Positions 50,490 through 61,164 of a DNA stretch of 64,000 nt are shown one piece after another. Position 1 is the stretch's first letter. Each line of letters starts with the position of its first letter. A program made the translations under genes and the position numbers. Location of the stretch: NCBI GenBank assembly GCA_029961685.1, contig JARWKL010000002.1, forward strand, positions 31,836,908-31,900,907. The letters are read 5' to 3'. The DNA is from Aristolochia californica (lineage: Eukaryota > Streptophyta > Magnoliopsida > Piperales > Aristolochiaceae). The notes below the pieces were generated by a model. The model ran no database searches and was not told the origin of the DNA. It saw nothing but the letters and a program-made list of their open reading frames with translations.

Positions 50490-50530
50490 TTCCATCTTTT
50501 TAAATTGTTGACTGAGTGTTGACACCCAAT
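50490..50530. repeat. Fused satellite units near 50508
   Basis: The sequence tttttaaattgtt is joined to gactgagtgttgacac, which removes the last about 200 bp of a unit including its G-rich block but keeps the next anchor. A close relative without the deletion lies at about 51590-51680 (gttactcttttaag, ccattcacaaattc). Confidence 0.82.
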
Positions 50531-53518
50531 CGAAAAGTCAATTCTTTCAAAAAAATAGCCTGTTGCGCATTATTGACCAATAAATCACTTTACAATCATC
50601 TATGATTGTTAGGTCATCTTTTTGTAAATGGTAAAAATAATGGCTTGTTTGACTCGGGTAAATATCCCACCGCACATTCACTTGCAAATTTAATGAGCAT
50701 TTGTTATTCTTTTTAAAAGGTGTGGATCCAGAGGTCATTTTCATCTTTAACATGTTTCAATCATGCATATAAATTTTTAAAACATGTATAGAAATCTCTT
50801 TCTTATAAAATTCCAAGCTACAAGGGTTGAACTAGTGGAATTTCCCAAACTTGGATAACAAAATTTTGTGATCTTTTCTGGTGTAGGAATAAATTTTCCT
50901 TAATTACATTTTTTATTCTTTTGAATTTTTTCTATACATCAACTCTAAATTTTTTATTTTGTTGTTATCTATTTGCCATCTTGTCAAAATTGTTTAAGAG
51001 ATGAAGGGAAAGTGAAAATTCTAGTTTTTTTTTAAGAAAAAAGTATACACCTAAAATGGAAATGTACAAATGTAGAGAGAGAAAATTCCAAAAAGTGTCT
51101 GTAATTTTAAGGGATTGTAAACTCTTTTAAGTTTTTATATATTTTATTTTGCAATCGTAGGGAAAAGTTGGGAGGCGGAGGATTTTTAACTGAGTGTTGA
51201 TTTCAATCCATAAGTCATTTCTTAAAAAAAATATACCCCATTACGCTTGATTCATTGATAAATCACTTTAAAATCATCTATGATTGTTAGGTCAGATTTT
51301 TGTAAATGGGCAAAATAATGGCTTGTTTGACTCGGGTAAATATTCCACCACACGTTCACTTGAGAATTTAATGAGCATTTTTTATTCTCTTTAAAAGGTT
51401 AGGATCCATAGGTCATTTTCATCTTTAGCATGTTTCAAGCATGCATATCCATTTTTAAAACATGTCTAGAAATCTCTTTCTTATAAAATTCCAAGCAATT
51501 AGGGCTGAACTAGTGGAATTTCCGAAACTTGGATAACAAAACTTTCATGATCATTTGTGGTGTGTGAATAAATTTTCCTTAATTACATTAGTTACTCTTT
51601 TAAGTTTTTTCCATTCACAAATTCTAAAATTTTCATTTTTTTGTAAACCTTTTTCCATCTTGTTAAAATTGTTTACGAGATGAAGGCAAAGTGATAACTC
51701 TAGTTTTGATTGAAGAAAAAAGTATACTTCTAAATTGGAAATACTCAAATGTAGAGAGATATAATTCCAAAAGTGTATGTAACTTTTAGGGATTGTAAAC
51801 TCTTTTTAGTTTTTATATATCCGATTTTGTAATCGTTGGGTAAAGGGGGAGGCGGGGGATTTTTAACTGAGTGTTGACTACTAATCTGTAAGTCATTTCT
51901 TACAAAAATATATCCCGTTACGCATGATTGACTGATAAATCACTTTAGAATCATCTACGATTGTTAGGTCAGCTTTTTGTAAATGGGAAAAATAATGGCT
52001 TGTTTGACTTGGGTAAATATCCCAGCGCACGTTCACTTGAAAATTTAATGACCATTTGTTATTATTTTTAAAAGGTTTGGATCCATAGGTCATTTGCATC
52101 TTTAACATGTTTCAAGCATGCATATCCATTTTAAAAACATGTGTTGAAATCTCTTTCTTATAAAACTCCAAGCTATTAGGGTTGAACTAGTGGATCTTAC
52201 TAAACTTGGATAACAAAACTTTTGTGTTCATTTGTGGTGTGTGAATAAATTTACCTTAATTACATTTTTTATTCTTTTAAAAATTTTCCATACATAAACT
52301 CTAAACATTTCATTTTGTTGTCATCTATTTGCCATCCTGTCAAAATTGTTGACGAGATGAAGGGAAATTGAATACTCTAGTTTTGATTTAAGATAAAAGT
52401 ATACATCTAAAATGGAAATGCACAAATGTAGAGAGTTAATTCCAAAAAGTGTCTGTAATTTTTAGGAATTGTAAACTCTTTTAAGTTTTTATATATCCAA
52501 TTTTTCAATCATCGGGAAAAGGAGGAGGCGGGGGATTTTTAAATGAGTGTTGACTCCCAATCCATAAGTCTTTTCTTACAAAAATATAGCCCATTACGAA
52601 TGATTGACCAATAAATCACTTTAAAATCATCTAGGATTGTTAGGTCAGCTTTTTGTAAATGGGCAAAATAATGGCTTGTTTGACTAGGGTAAATATCCCA
52701 CCACACTTACACTTGAGAATTTAATGAGAATTTGTAAGTCTCTTTAAAAGGTTTGGATCCATAGGTCATTTTCATCTTTAACATGTTTGAAGCATGCATA
52801 TCCATATTTAAAACATGTGTACAAATCTCTTTCTTATAAAATTCAAAGCTATAAGGGTTGATCAAGTGGAATTTTCAAAACTTGGGTAAAAAAACTTTTG
52901 TGTTCATTTGAGGTGTGTGAATAAATTTTCATTACTTATGTTTGTAATTCTTTTAAATTTTTTCCATTCATAAACTCTAAATTTTTTATTTTGTTGTGAT
53001 CTATTTTCCATCTTGTCAAAATTGTTTATGAGCTCAAGGGAAAGTGAAAAATCTAGTTTTGATTTAAGAAAAAAGTATACATCTAAAATGGAAATGCACG
53101 AATGTAGAGAGAGATAATTCCAAAAAGTGTCGGTAATTTTTAGGGATTGTAAACTCTTTTTAGTTTTTATATATCCAGTTTTTCAATTGCTAGGTAATGG
53201 GAGAGGTGAGGGATTTTTAATTGAGTATTGACTCCCAATATGATACGAACCATGTCAACATGTGACGAAACCTTATACCAAATCTGGTAATCGTTCCCAA
53301 GACCTTTCAAGTTTGGATGGAAACTGCGACCCGTTGCTTAGCAAAGCAAGAACCTAGGTATAGTGAAGACACCACAAACGGGGATGGAAATCCACTTGAT
53401 AAGTCGAATGAACGCCACATGAAAACCCTGATAAGTTGAAAAAGTTCCTCAAGAACTCGAGAAGAATAACTTTCAATTCAATAATGATCAAAGGTCCGAA
53501 ATCTGTGTACAAGTCCCC

Positions 53519-53526
53519 TATTTATA
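53519..53526 (-). promoter_or_regulatory. LTR6 TATA box
   Basis: TATAAATAGGGG is intact on the minus strand; orientation leads leftward into block 6b. Confidence 0.63.
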
Positions 53527-53720
53527 GTGGAGGACTTCAAAAAACCTAATTACATTCAATTAAAGGAAATGTAAGGTATCTTAACGTAATTAGAAAAACC
53601 TAATATATTCCCACGTGATCTTCCAAGATTTAGTTGTCAATTTGTGGATATCCATTTGGATTCCACGAGTCCTGGGTATCCTTGTGGGTCCCATGAGATC
53701 TTCTAACCACATGCGCTTCC

Positions 53721-53946
53721 TCAATGCACATGTATGGCTGTTGGACTTTCTTCCGGATCAAATTTTATGAGTGAAACCAGCCTTTGTTCCTCTTCCTTAG
53801 TGACCACGCTCTCTTCTTGTTGAATAACTCTTTGGACTAAGTTATTCAGCATTTCTTTGAACCTTTTAGCTCGTGCCCTCATTACTGGACCAACTGGAAC
53901 TTGATTTGGTTCATGAGTGTTCCGTGTAGGCTCGACGTCCTCATCA
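53721..53946 (-). pseudogene. Pol C-terminal tail inside LTR6, fused to satellite frame
   Basis: The tail DEDVEPTRN...VPVGPVMRARAKRFKE is open. The first Arg-containing motif has Met for Thr (VMRAR). The usual TGA after the final HVH lies at 53721-53723. Upstream, the frame is open through the target duplication into the satellite reading frame, giving 150 codons in all (53721-54173) with a satellite ATG. I regard this fusion as accidental. Confidence 0.65.
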
Positions 53947-54274
53947 CAATCCATAAGTAATTTCTTACAAAAATAAAGCCTGTTACGCATGATTGACCGA
54001 TAAATCACTATAAAATCAACAAAGAATGTTAGGTCAGCATTTTTTAAATGGGCAAAATAATGGCTTGTTTGACTGGGGTAAATATCCCACCACACGTTCA
54101 CTTGAGAATTTAATGAGCATTTGTTATTCTCTTTAAAAGGGTTGGATCCATAGGTCATTTGCCTCTTTAACATGTTTTAAGCATGCATATCCATTAAAAC
54201 ATGTGTACACATCTCTTTCTTATAAAATTCAAAGCTATTAGGGTTGAACTAGTTGAATTTCCCAAACTTGGATA

Positions 54275-54315
54275 AAAAACTTTTGTGTTCATAAATTTAA
54301 AATTTACATTTTGTT
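54275..54315. repeat. Deletion within unit right of LTR6, near 54291
   Basis: The sequence cttttgtgttcat is joined to aaatttaaaatttacattttg, removing about 75-80 bp of the type-specific middle. This explains the short distance from LTR6 to the next anchor. Confidence 0.78.
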
Positions 54316-57300
54316 GTGATCTATTTGTGATCTTGTCAAAATTGTTTAAGAGATCAGGGAAATGTGAAAACTCATGTTTTGACTTAAAAATAAACCCTAC
54401 ATCTAAAATGGAAATGCACAAATGTTGAGAGAGATAATTCCAAAAAGTGTCTCTAATTTTTAGGGATTGTAAAATCTTTTAAATTTTTATATATATTTTT
54501 TGCAATCGTCGGGAAAAGGGGTTGGTGGGGGATTTTTAACTGAGTGTTGACTCCCATTCCATCAGTCAATTCTTATAAAAATATAGCCCGTTATGCATGA
54601 TTGACCGATAAATCAGTTTACAATCATCTATAATTGTTAGGTCAGCTCTTTGTAAATGGGCAAAATAATGGCTCGTTTGACTGGGGTAAATATCCCACTA
54701 CACGTTCACTTGAGAATTTAATGATCATTTGTTATTCTCTTTAAAAATATTGGATCCATAGGTCATTTTCATCTTTAATAGGTTTCAATCATGCATATCC
54801 ATTTTTAAAACATGTGTAGAAATATCTTTCTTATAAAATTCCAAGCTATTAGGGTTGAACTAGTGGAATTTTCCAAACTTGGATAACAAACTTTTGTGAT
54901 CGTTTCTGGTGTGGGGATCAATTTTCCTTAATTACATTTGTTATTATTTTAAATTTTTTCAATGCATAAACTCTAAAAATTTCATTTTGTTGTGTTCTTT
55001 TTGCCATCTTGTCAAAATTGTTTACGAGATGAAGGAAAAGTGAAAACTATAGTTTTGATTCAAGAAAAAAGTATACGTCTAAAATGGAAATGCTCAAATG
55101 TAGAGACAGATAATTCCAAATTGTGTTTGTAACTTTTAGGGATTTTAAACTCTTTTTAGTTTTTATATATTCGGTTTTGCAATCGTCGGGTAAAGGGGGA
55201 GGCGGGGGATTTTTAACTGAGTCTTGACTCCCAATCCATAAGTCATTTCTTACAAAAATATAGCCCGTTACGCATGATTGACCGATAAATCACTCTAAAA
55301 TTATCTATGATTGTTTGGTCAGCTTTTGTAAATGGGCAAAATAATGGCTTGTTTCACTCGGATAAATATCCCCCCACACGTTCACTCGAGAATTTAACGA
55401 GCATTTCTTATTCTCTTTAACAGGTTTGGATCCATAGGTCATTTGCATCTTTAACATGTTTCAAGCATGCATATCCATATTTAAAACATGTGTAGCGATC
55501 TCTTTCTTATGAAATTCAAAGCAATTAGGGTTGAACTAGTCGAATTTCCCCAACTTGGATAAAAAAACATTAGTGTACATTTGAGGTGTGTGAATAAATT
55601 TTCTTTACTTACATTTGTTATTTTTTTAAATTTTTCCATACATAAACTTTAAAATTTTCATTTTGTTGTTATCTATTTGTGATCTTGTCAAAAATGTTGA
55701 CGAGATCAAAGGAATGTGAAAACTCATGTTTTTATTTAAGGAAATACCGTACATTTAAAATGGAAATGCACAAATGTAGAGAGAGATAATTCCAAAAAGT
55801 GTCTGTAATTTTTACGGATTGTAAACTCTTTTTAGTTTTTATATATTTATTTGGCAATCATCTGGGAAAGGGTTAGGCAGGGGATTTTTAACTGAGTGTT
55901 GACTCCCAATCCATAAGTCATTTATTACAAAAATATAACCCGTTACACATGATTGACCGATAAATCACTTAAGAAGAATCTATGATTGTTAGGTCAGCTT
56001 TTTGTAAATGGGCAAAATAATGGCTGGTTTGACTCGGGTAAATATCCCACCCCACGTTCAGTTGAGACTTTAATGAGCATTTGTTATTCTCTTTAAAAGG
56101 TTTGGATCCATAGGTCATTCAAATCTTTAACATGTTTCAATCATGCATATCAATTTTCAAAACATGAGTAGAAATCTCATTCTTATAAAATTCCAAGCTA
56201 TTAGGGTTGAACTAGTAGAATTTCCCAACTTTGGATAACAAAACTTTTGTGATAATTTGGGGTGTGTGAATAAATTTTCCTTAATTATATTTGTTATTCT
56301 CTTAAATTTTCATTTTGTAGTGATCTGTTTGCCTTCTTGTCAAAATTGTTTACGAGAAGAAGGGAAAGTGAAAACTCTAGTTTTGATTTAACAAAAAAGT
56401 ATACATCAAAAACGGAAATGCACAAATGTAGAGAGAGATAATTCCCAAAAGTGTCTATATTTTTTAGTGATTGTAAACTCATTTTTTTTATATATCCGAT
56501 TTTTAATTGTCTGGTAAAGGGGGAGGCGGGGGATTTTTAACTGAGTGTTGATTCCCAATCCATAAGTCATTTCTTACAAAAATATAGCCCGTTACACAAG
56601 ATTAACCAATAAATCACTTTAAAATCATCTTGGATTGTTAGGTCAGCTTTTTGTAAATGGGCAAAATAATGGCTTGTTTGACTAGGGTAAATGGCCACAC
56701 GTCCACTTGAGCATTTAATGAGCATTTTTTATTCTCTTTAAAAGGTTTGGATCTATAGGTCATTTGCATCTTTAACATGTTTCAAGCATGCATATCCCTA
56801 TTTAAAACATGTGTAGAAATATCTTTCTTATAAAACTCCATGCTATTAGTGTTGATCTAGTGGAATTTCCAAAACATAAATAAATAAAGTTTTGTGTTCA
56901 TTTGAGGTGTGTGAATAAATTTTCTTTACTTACGTTTTTTATTCTTTCAAATTTTTTCCTTACATAAAATCTAAAATTTTTATTTTTTAGTGATCTATTT
57001 TCCATCTTGTCAAAATTGTTTACGAGAAAGGGTAAAGTGAAAACTCAAGTTTTGATTTAAGAAAAAAGCATACTTCTAAAATTGAAACTCACAAATGTGG
57101 AGAGAGATAATTCCAAAAAATGTCTGTAATTTTTAGGGATTGTAAACACTTTTTTGTTTTTATATATTTTATTACACAATCATCGAGAAAAGGGCAGACA
57201 GGGGATTTTAAATGAGTGTTGACTCCCAATCCATAAGTTATTTTTACAAAAATATAGCTCGTTATGCATGTTTGACCGATAAATCACTTTACAATCATCA

Positions 57301-57903
57301 ATGATTGTTTTGTCAGCTTCTTGTAAATGGGCAAAATAATGGCTTGTTTGAATCGGGTAAATATTCCACCACACGTTAACTTGAGAATTTAATGAGCATT
57401 TTTTATTCTCTTGAAAAGGTTTTGATCCATAGGTCATTTGCATCTTTAACATGTTTCAAGCATGCATATCAATTTTTAAAACATGTGTAGAATTCTCTTT
57501 CTTATAAAATTCCAAGCTATTAGGGTTGAACTAGTGGAATTTCCCTAACTTGGATAACAAAACTTATGTGTTCAGTTGTGGTGTGTGAATAAATTTTCCT
57601 TAATTACATTTGTTATTCATTTTAATTTTTTCCATACATAAACTCTAAAATTTTCATTTTGTTGTGATCTATTTGCCATCTTGTCAAAATTATTTACGAG
57701 ATGAGGGGAAACTGAAAACTCTAGTTTTGATTTAAGAAAAAAGTATACATCTAAAATGGAAATGCACAAATGCAGAGAAAGATAATTCCAAAAAGTGTTT
57801 GTAACTTTTAGGGATTGTAAACACTTTTTAGTTTTTATATATACATTTTTGCAATCGTCGTTTAACGGGGGAGGCGGGGGATTTTTAATTGAGTGTTGAC
57901 TCC

Positions 57904-57908
57904 CAATC
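57904..57908. repeat. Left target duplication of LTR7 (caatc)
   Basis: This is the same satellite position as at LTR3; its partner lies at 58638-58642. Confidence 0.88.
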
Positions 57909-58172
57909 TGATATGAACCACGCCAACCTGTGAGGAAACCCGGTACCAAATCTAGTTATCGTCCCCATGGATGGAAACTGCGACCCGTTGCTTAGCAAAG
58001 CAAGAACCCTGCTATAGTGAAGACACGACAAACGGGGATGGAAATCCACTTGATAAGTCGAATGAATGCCACAGGATAACCCTGATTAGTTCAAAAAGAT
58101 CCTCAAGAACTCAAGAAGAATAACTCTCAATTCAATAAAGATCAAATGTTCAAAATCCGTGTACAGGTCTCC

Positions 58173-58180
58173 TATTTATA
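58173..58180 (-). promoter_or_regulatory. LTR7 TATA box
   Basis: The box TATAAATAGG is kept, with one change in the flanking G run (aggag instead of agggg on the minus strand) and cgc instead of cac before it. Confidence 0.6.
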
Positions 58181-58411
58181 GCGGAGGACTTCGAAATCCC
58201 TAATTAGATTCAATTAAAGTAAATGTAAGGTATCTTAACATAATTAGAAAAACCTAATCTATTCCCACGTGATCTTCCAAGATTTAGTTGTCAATTCATG
58301 GATATCCTTGTAAATTCCACGAGATCTTCTAACCACATGCATCTAGGGTGAATTGCCAACTCGTTGGTATCCTTGTGGGTCCCACGAGATTTTCTAACCT
58401 CATGCGCTTCC

Positions 58412-58637
58412 TCAATGCACGTGTATGGCTGTTGGACTTTCTTCTGGATATACTTTTATGAGTGAAACCAGCCTTTGTTCTCCTTCCGTAGTGAGCATGC
58501 TCTCTTTTTGTTGTACATCTCATTGGACTATGTTATTCAGCATTTCTTTGAACCTTTTAGCTTGTGCCCTCGTCATTGGACCAACTGGAACTTGAGTTGG
58601 TTCATAAGTATTCCATGTAGGCTAAATGTCCTCATCA
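58412..58637 (-). pseudogene. Broken Pol C-terminal tail inside LTR7
   Basis: The motif VPVGPMTRAQAKRFKE is clear, with Gln for Arg in the TRAR core. A TAG follows DEDI near the LTR start and a TGA follows NNIVQ, so the frame is closed twice. Confidence 0.65.
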
Positions 58638-58642
58638 CAATC
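58638..58642. repeat. Right target duplication of LTR7 (caatc)
   Basis: This exactly matches the left copy and continues into cataagtcatttc of the satellite unit. Confidence 0.88.
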
Positions 58643-58885
58643 CATAAGTCATTTCTTACAAAAATATAGCCCATTAAGCATGATTGACCAATAAATCACT
58701 TTAAAATCATCTATGATTGTGAGGTCATCTTTTTGTTAATGGGCAAAATAATGGCTTGTTTGGCTTGGGTAAATATCCCACCACACGTTCACTTGAGAAT
58801 TTAATAAGCATTTTTATTCTCTTTAAAAGTTTGGATCCATAGGTCATTTGCATCTTTAACATGTTTCAAGCATGCCTATCGATTT

Positions 58886-58949
58886 GTGGAATTTCCCAAA
58901 CTTGGAAATCAAAACTAGTGGAATTTCCCAAACTTGGAAAACAAAACTT
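58886..58949. repeat. 32-bp tandem duplication in the unit right of LTR7
   Basis: The segment gtggaatttcccaaacttgg starts at 58886 and again at 58918. Just before it, about 80 bp are missing (catgcctatcgatttgtgg), and another short deletion follows near 59034 (aaactttaatgccatc). The unit has been rearranged at least three times. Confidence 0.82.
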
Positions 58950-59839
58950 TTGGCATCATTTGTGGTGTGTGAATAAATTTTCCTTAATTACATTTGTAAT
59001 TCTTTTAAATTTTTTCCATTAATAAACTTTAATGCCATCTTGTCAAAATTGTTTACGAGATGAAGGGAAAGTGAAAACTCTAGTTTTGATTTAAGAAAAT
59101 AGTATACATCTAAAATGGAAATGCACAAATGTAGAGAGAGATAATTCCAAAAAGTGTCTGTAACTTTTAGGGATTGTAAACTCTTTTTAGTTTTTATATA
59201 TCAGGTTTTGCAATCGTCAAGTAAAGGGGGAGGCGGGGGATTTTTAACTGAGCGTTGACTCCCAATCCATAAGTCATTTCTTCTAAACATATAGCCCGTT
59301 ACGCATGATTGACCGATAAATCACTTTAAAATCATCTATGATTGTTAGGTCAGCGTTTTTTAAATAGGCAAAATAATGGTTTGTTTGACTCGGGAAAATA
59401 TCCCACCACACGTTCACTTGAAAATTTAATGAGCATTTGTTATTCTCTTTAAAAGGTTTGGATCCGTAGGTCATTTGCATCTTTAACATGTTTCAAACAT
59501 GCATATCCATATTTAAAACATGTGTAACAATCTTTTTTTAATAAAATTCCAAGCTATTTGGGTTGAACTAGTGGAATTTCTCAAATTTGGATAAAAATCC
59601 TATTGTGTTCTAAGGTGTATGAATAATTTTTCTTTACTTACGTTTGTTATTCCTTTAAATTTTTTCCATACATAAACTCTAAAGTTTTCATTTTGTAGTG
59701 ATCAATTTGCCTTCTTGTCAAAATTGTATACGACATCAGGGGAAAGTGAAAACTCAAGTTTAGATTTAAGAAAAAACATACATCTAAAATGGAAATGCAG
59801 AAGTGTAGAGAGAGATAATCCAAAAAAGTGTCTGTAATG

Positions 59840-60089
59840 TTTAGGGATTGTAAACTCTTTTTAGTTTTTAAATATTTTATTTTGCGATCGTCCGAAAAAG
59901 GGGAGGCGTGGGATTATTAGCTGACTGTTGACTCCCAATCCATAACTCATTTCTTACAAAAATATTTACGGTTTGTAAACTCTTTTTAGTTTTTAAATAA
60001 TTTATTTTGCAATCGTCCGAAAAAGGGAAGGCGTGGGATTTTTAGCTGAGTGTTCACTCCCAATCCATAAGTCTTTTCTTACAAAAATA
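59840..60089. repeat. 125-bp tandem duplication spanning a unit boundary
   Basis: Copy one is 59840-59964 and copy two 59965-60089. Each contains gtaaactctttttag, the variant gtccgaaaaagg G-block and an anchor (59930 and 60055). The second anchor reads cactcccaatcc. The break inside the first copy falls after ttacaaaaatat. Confidence 0.85.
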
Positions 60090-61164
60090 TAGCTCGTTAT
60101 GCATGTTTGACCGATAAATTACTTTACAATCATTTATGATTGTTTGGTCAGATTTTTTTAATTGGGTAAAATAATGGCTTGTTTGACTCGGTAAATATCC
60201 CACCACACGTTCAGTTGAGAATTTAATGAGCAATTTTAATTCTCTTTAAAAGTTTTGGATCCATAGGTCATTTGCATATTTAACTTGTTTCAAGCATGCA
60301 TATCCATTTTTAAAACATGTGTAGAAAACTCTTTCTTTTAAAATTTAAAACTATTAGGGTTGAACTAATGGAATTTCCCAAACTTGGATAACAAAACTTT
60401 TGTGATCATTTGTGCTGTGTGAATAATTTTTCCGTAACTAATTTTGATATTCTTTTAAATTTTTTCCACACATACACTCTAAAATTTTCATTTTGTTGTG
60501 ATCTATTTGCCATCTTGTCAAAATTGTTTACGAGATGAAGGGAAAGTGAAAACTCTAGTTTTGAATTAAGAAAAAAGTATACATCTAAAATGGAAAGGCA
60601 CAAATGTAGAGAGAGATAATTCCAAAAAGTGTCGGCAACTTTTAGGGATTGTAAACTCTTTTTAGTTTTTATATATGCGGTTTTTTAATCGTCAGGTAAA
60701 GGGGGAGGCGTGGGATTTTTAACTGAGTGTTGACTCCCAATCCATATGTCATTTCTTCCAAAAATATAACCAGTTACACATTAATGACCGATAAATCACT
60801 TAAAAATCATCTATGATTGTTGGGTAAGCGTTTCGTAAATGGGCAAAATAATGGCTTGTTTGACTCAGGTAAATATCCCACCACACGTTCACTTGAAATT
60901 TTAATGAGCATTTGTTATTCTCTTTAAAAGGTTTGGATCCATAAGTCATTTGCATCCTTAACATGTTTCTAGCATGCATATCCATATTAATAACATGTGT
61001 ATCAATATCTTTTTAATAAAATTCCAAGCTATTTGGGTTGAACTAGTGGAATTTCCCAAACTTGGATAAAAAAACTATTGTGTTCATTTGAGGTGTGTGA
61101 ATAAATTTTCTTTACTTCCATTTGTTGTTCTTTGAAATTTTTTCCATCCATAAACTCTAAACTT

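Larger units (their letters stand above)
48114..53240. repeat. Satellite block 6b (up to LTR6)
   Basis: Anchors lie at 48114, 48792, 49470, 50036, 50521, 51199, 51876, 52552 and 53230. Types are B, A, B, A(cut), A-like with a B tail, A, A-like and a hybrid leading to LTR6. Near 50508 a deletion of about 200 bp joins the middle of one unit to the anchor of the next, giving a spacing of only 485 bp. In the unit at 49470 the end of the middle is lost near 49889 (ccatacatctaaatag). No gene is seen. Confidence 0.92.
53241..53946 (-). mobile_element. LTR6, nearly complete solo LTR (706 bp)
   Basis: Both ends are present: tgatacgaacc on the left and ctcatca on the right. The flanks are caata (53236-53240) and caatc (53947-53951). 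It is shorter than LTR2 and LTR3 mainly because about 40 bp are lost inside the paired U3 repeats, where attccacgagt is joined directly to cctgggtatcc near 53670. The pol-like frame is open and runs without a stop back into the satellite on its right. It groups with LTR4 and LTR7. Confidence 0.91.
53947..57908. repeat. Satellite block 7 (between LTR6 and LTR7)
   Basis: Anchors lie at 54549, 55226, 55901, 56540, 57221 and 57898. Types alternate B, A, B, A, B, A, and the final A unit carries LTR7. With LTR6 this block measures 4668 bp, again six units plus one LTR. The first unit is shortened near 54291, where gtgttcat joins aaatttaaaatttac. The A unit at 55901 is shortened near 56307, where cttaaattttcattttg skips the usual catacataaactc. 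No gene is seen. Confidence 0.93.
57909..58637 (-). mobile_element. LTR7, complete solo LTR (729 bp)
   Basis: Exact caatc duplications lie at 57904-57908 and 58638-58642; the ends are tgatatgaacc and ctcatca. About 17 bp are missing in U5 (cgtccccatggatgg, near 57967). The pol-like frame carries at least two stops, so this copy is more decayed there than LTR2, LTR3 and LTR6. The TATA box is kept. The satellite unit to its left is type A, as at LTR3 and LTR4. Confidence 0.92.

Noticed and set aside
21890..58637. Seven independent, site-specific retrotransposon insertions
   Set aside because: Shared flanking variants, shared decay and carriage within larger duplicated segments point to copying of one insertion. 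No full-length element or second insertion site is present.
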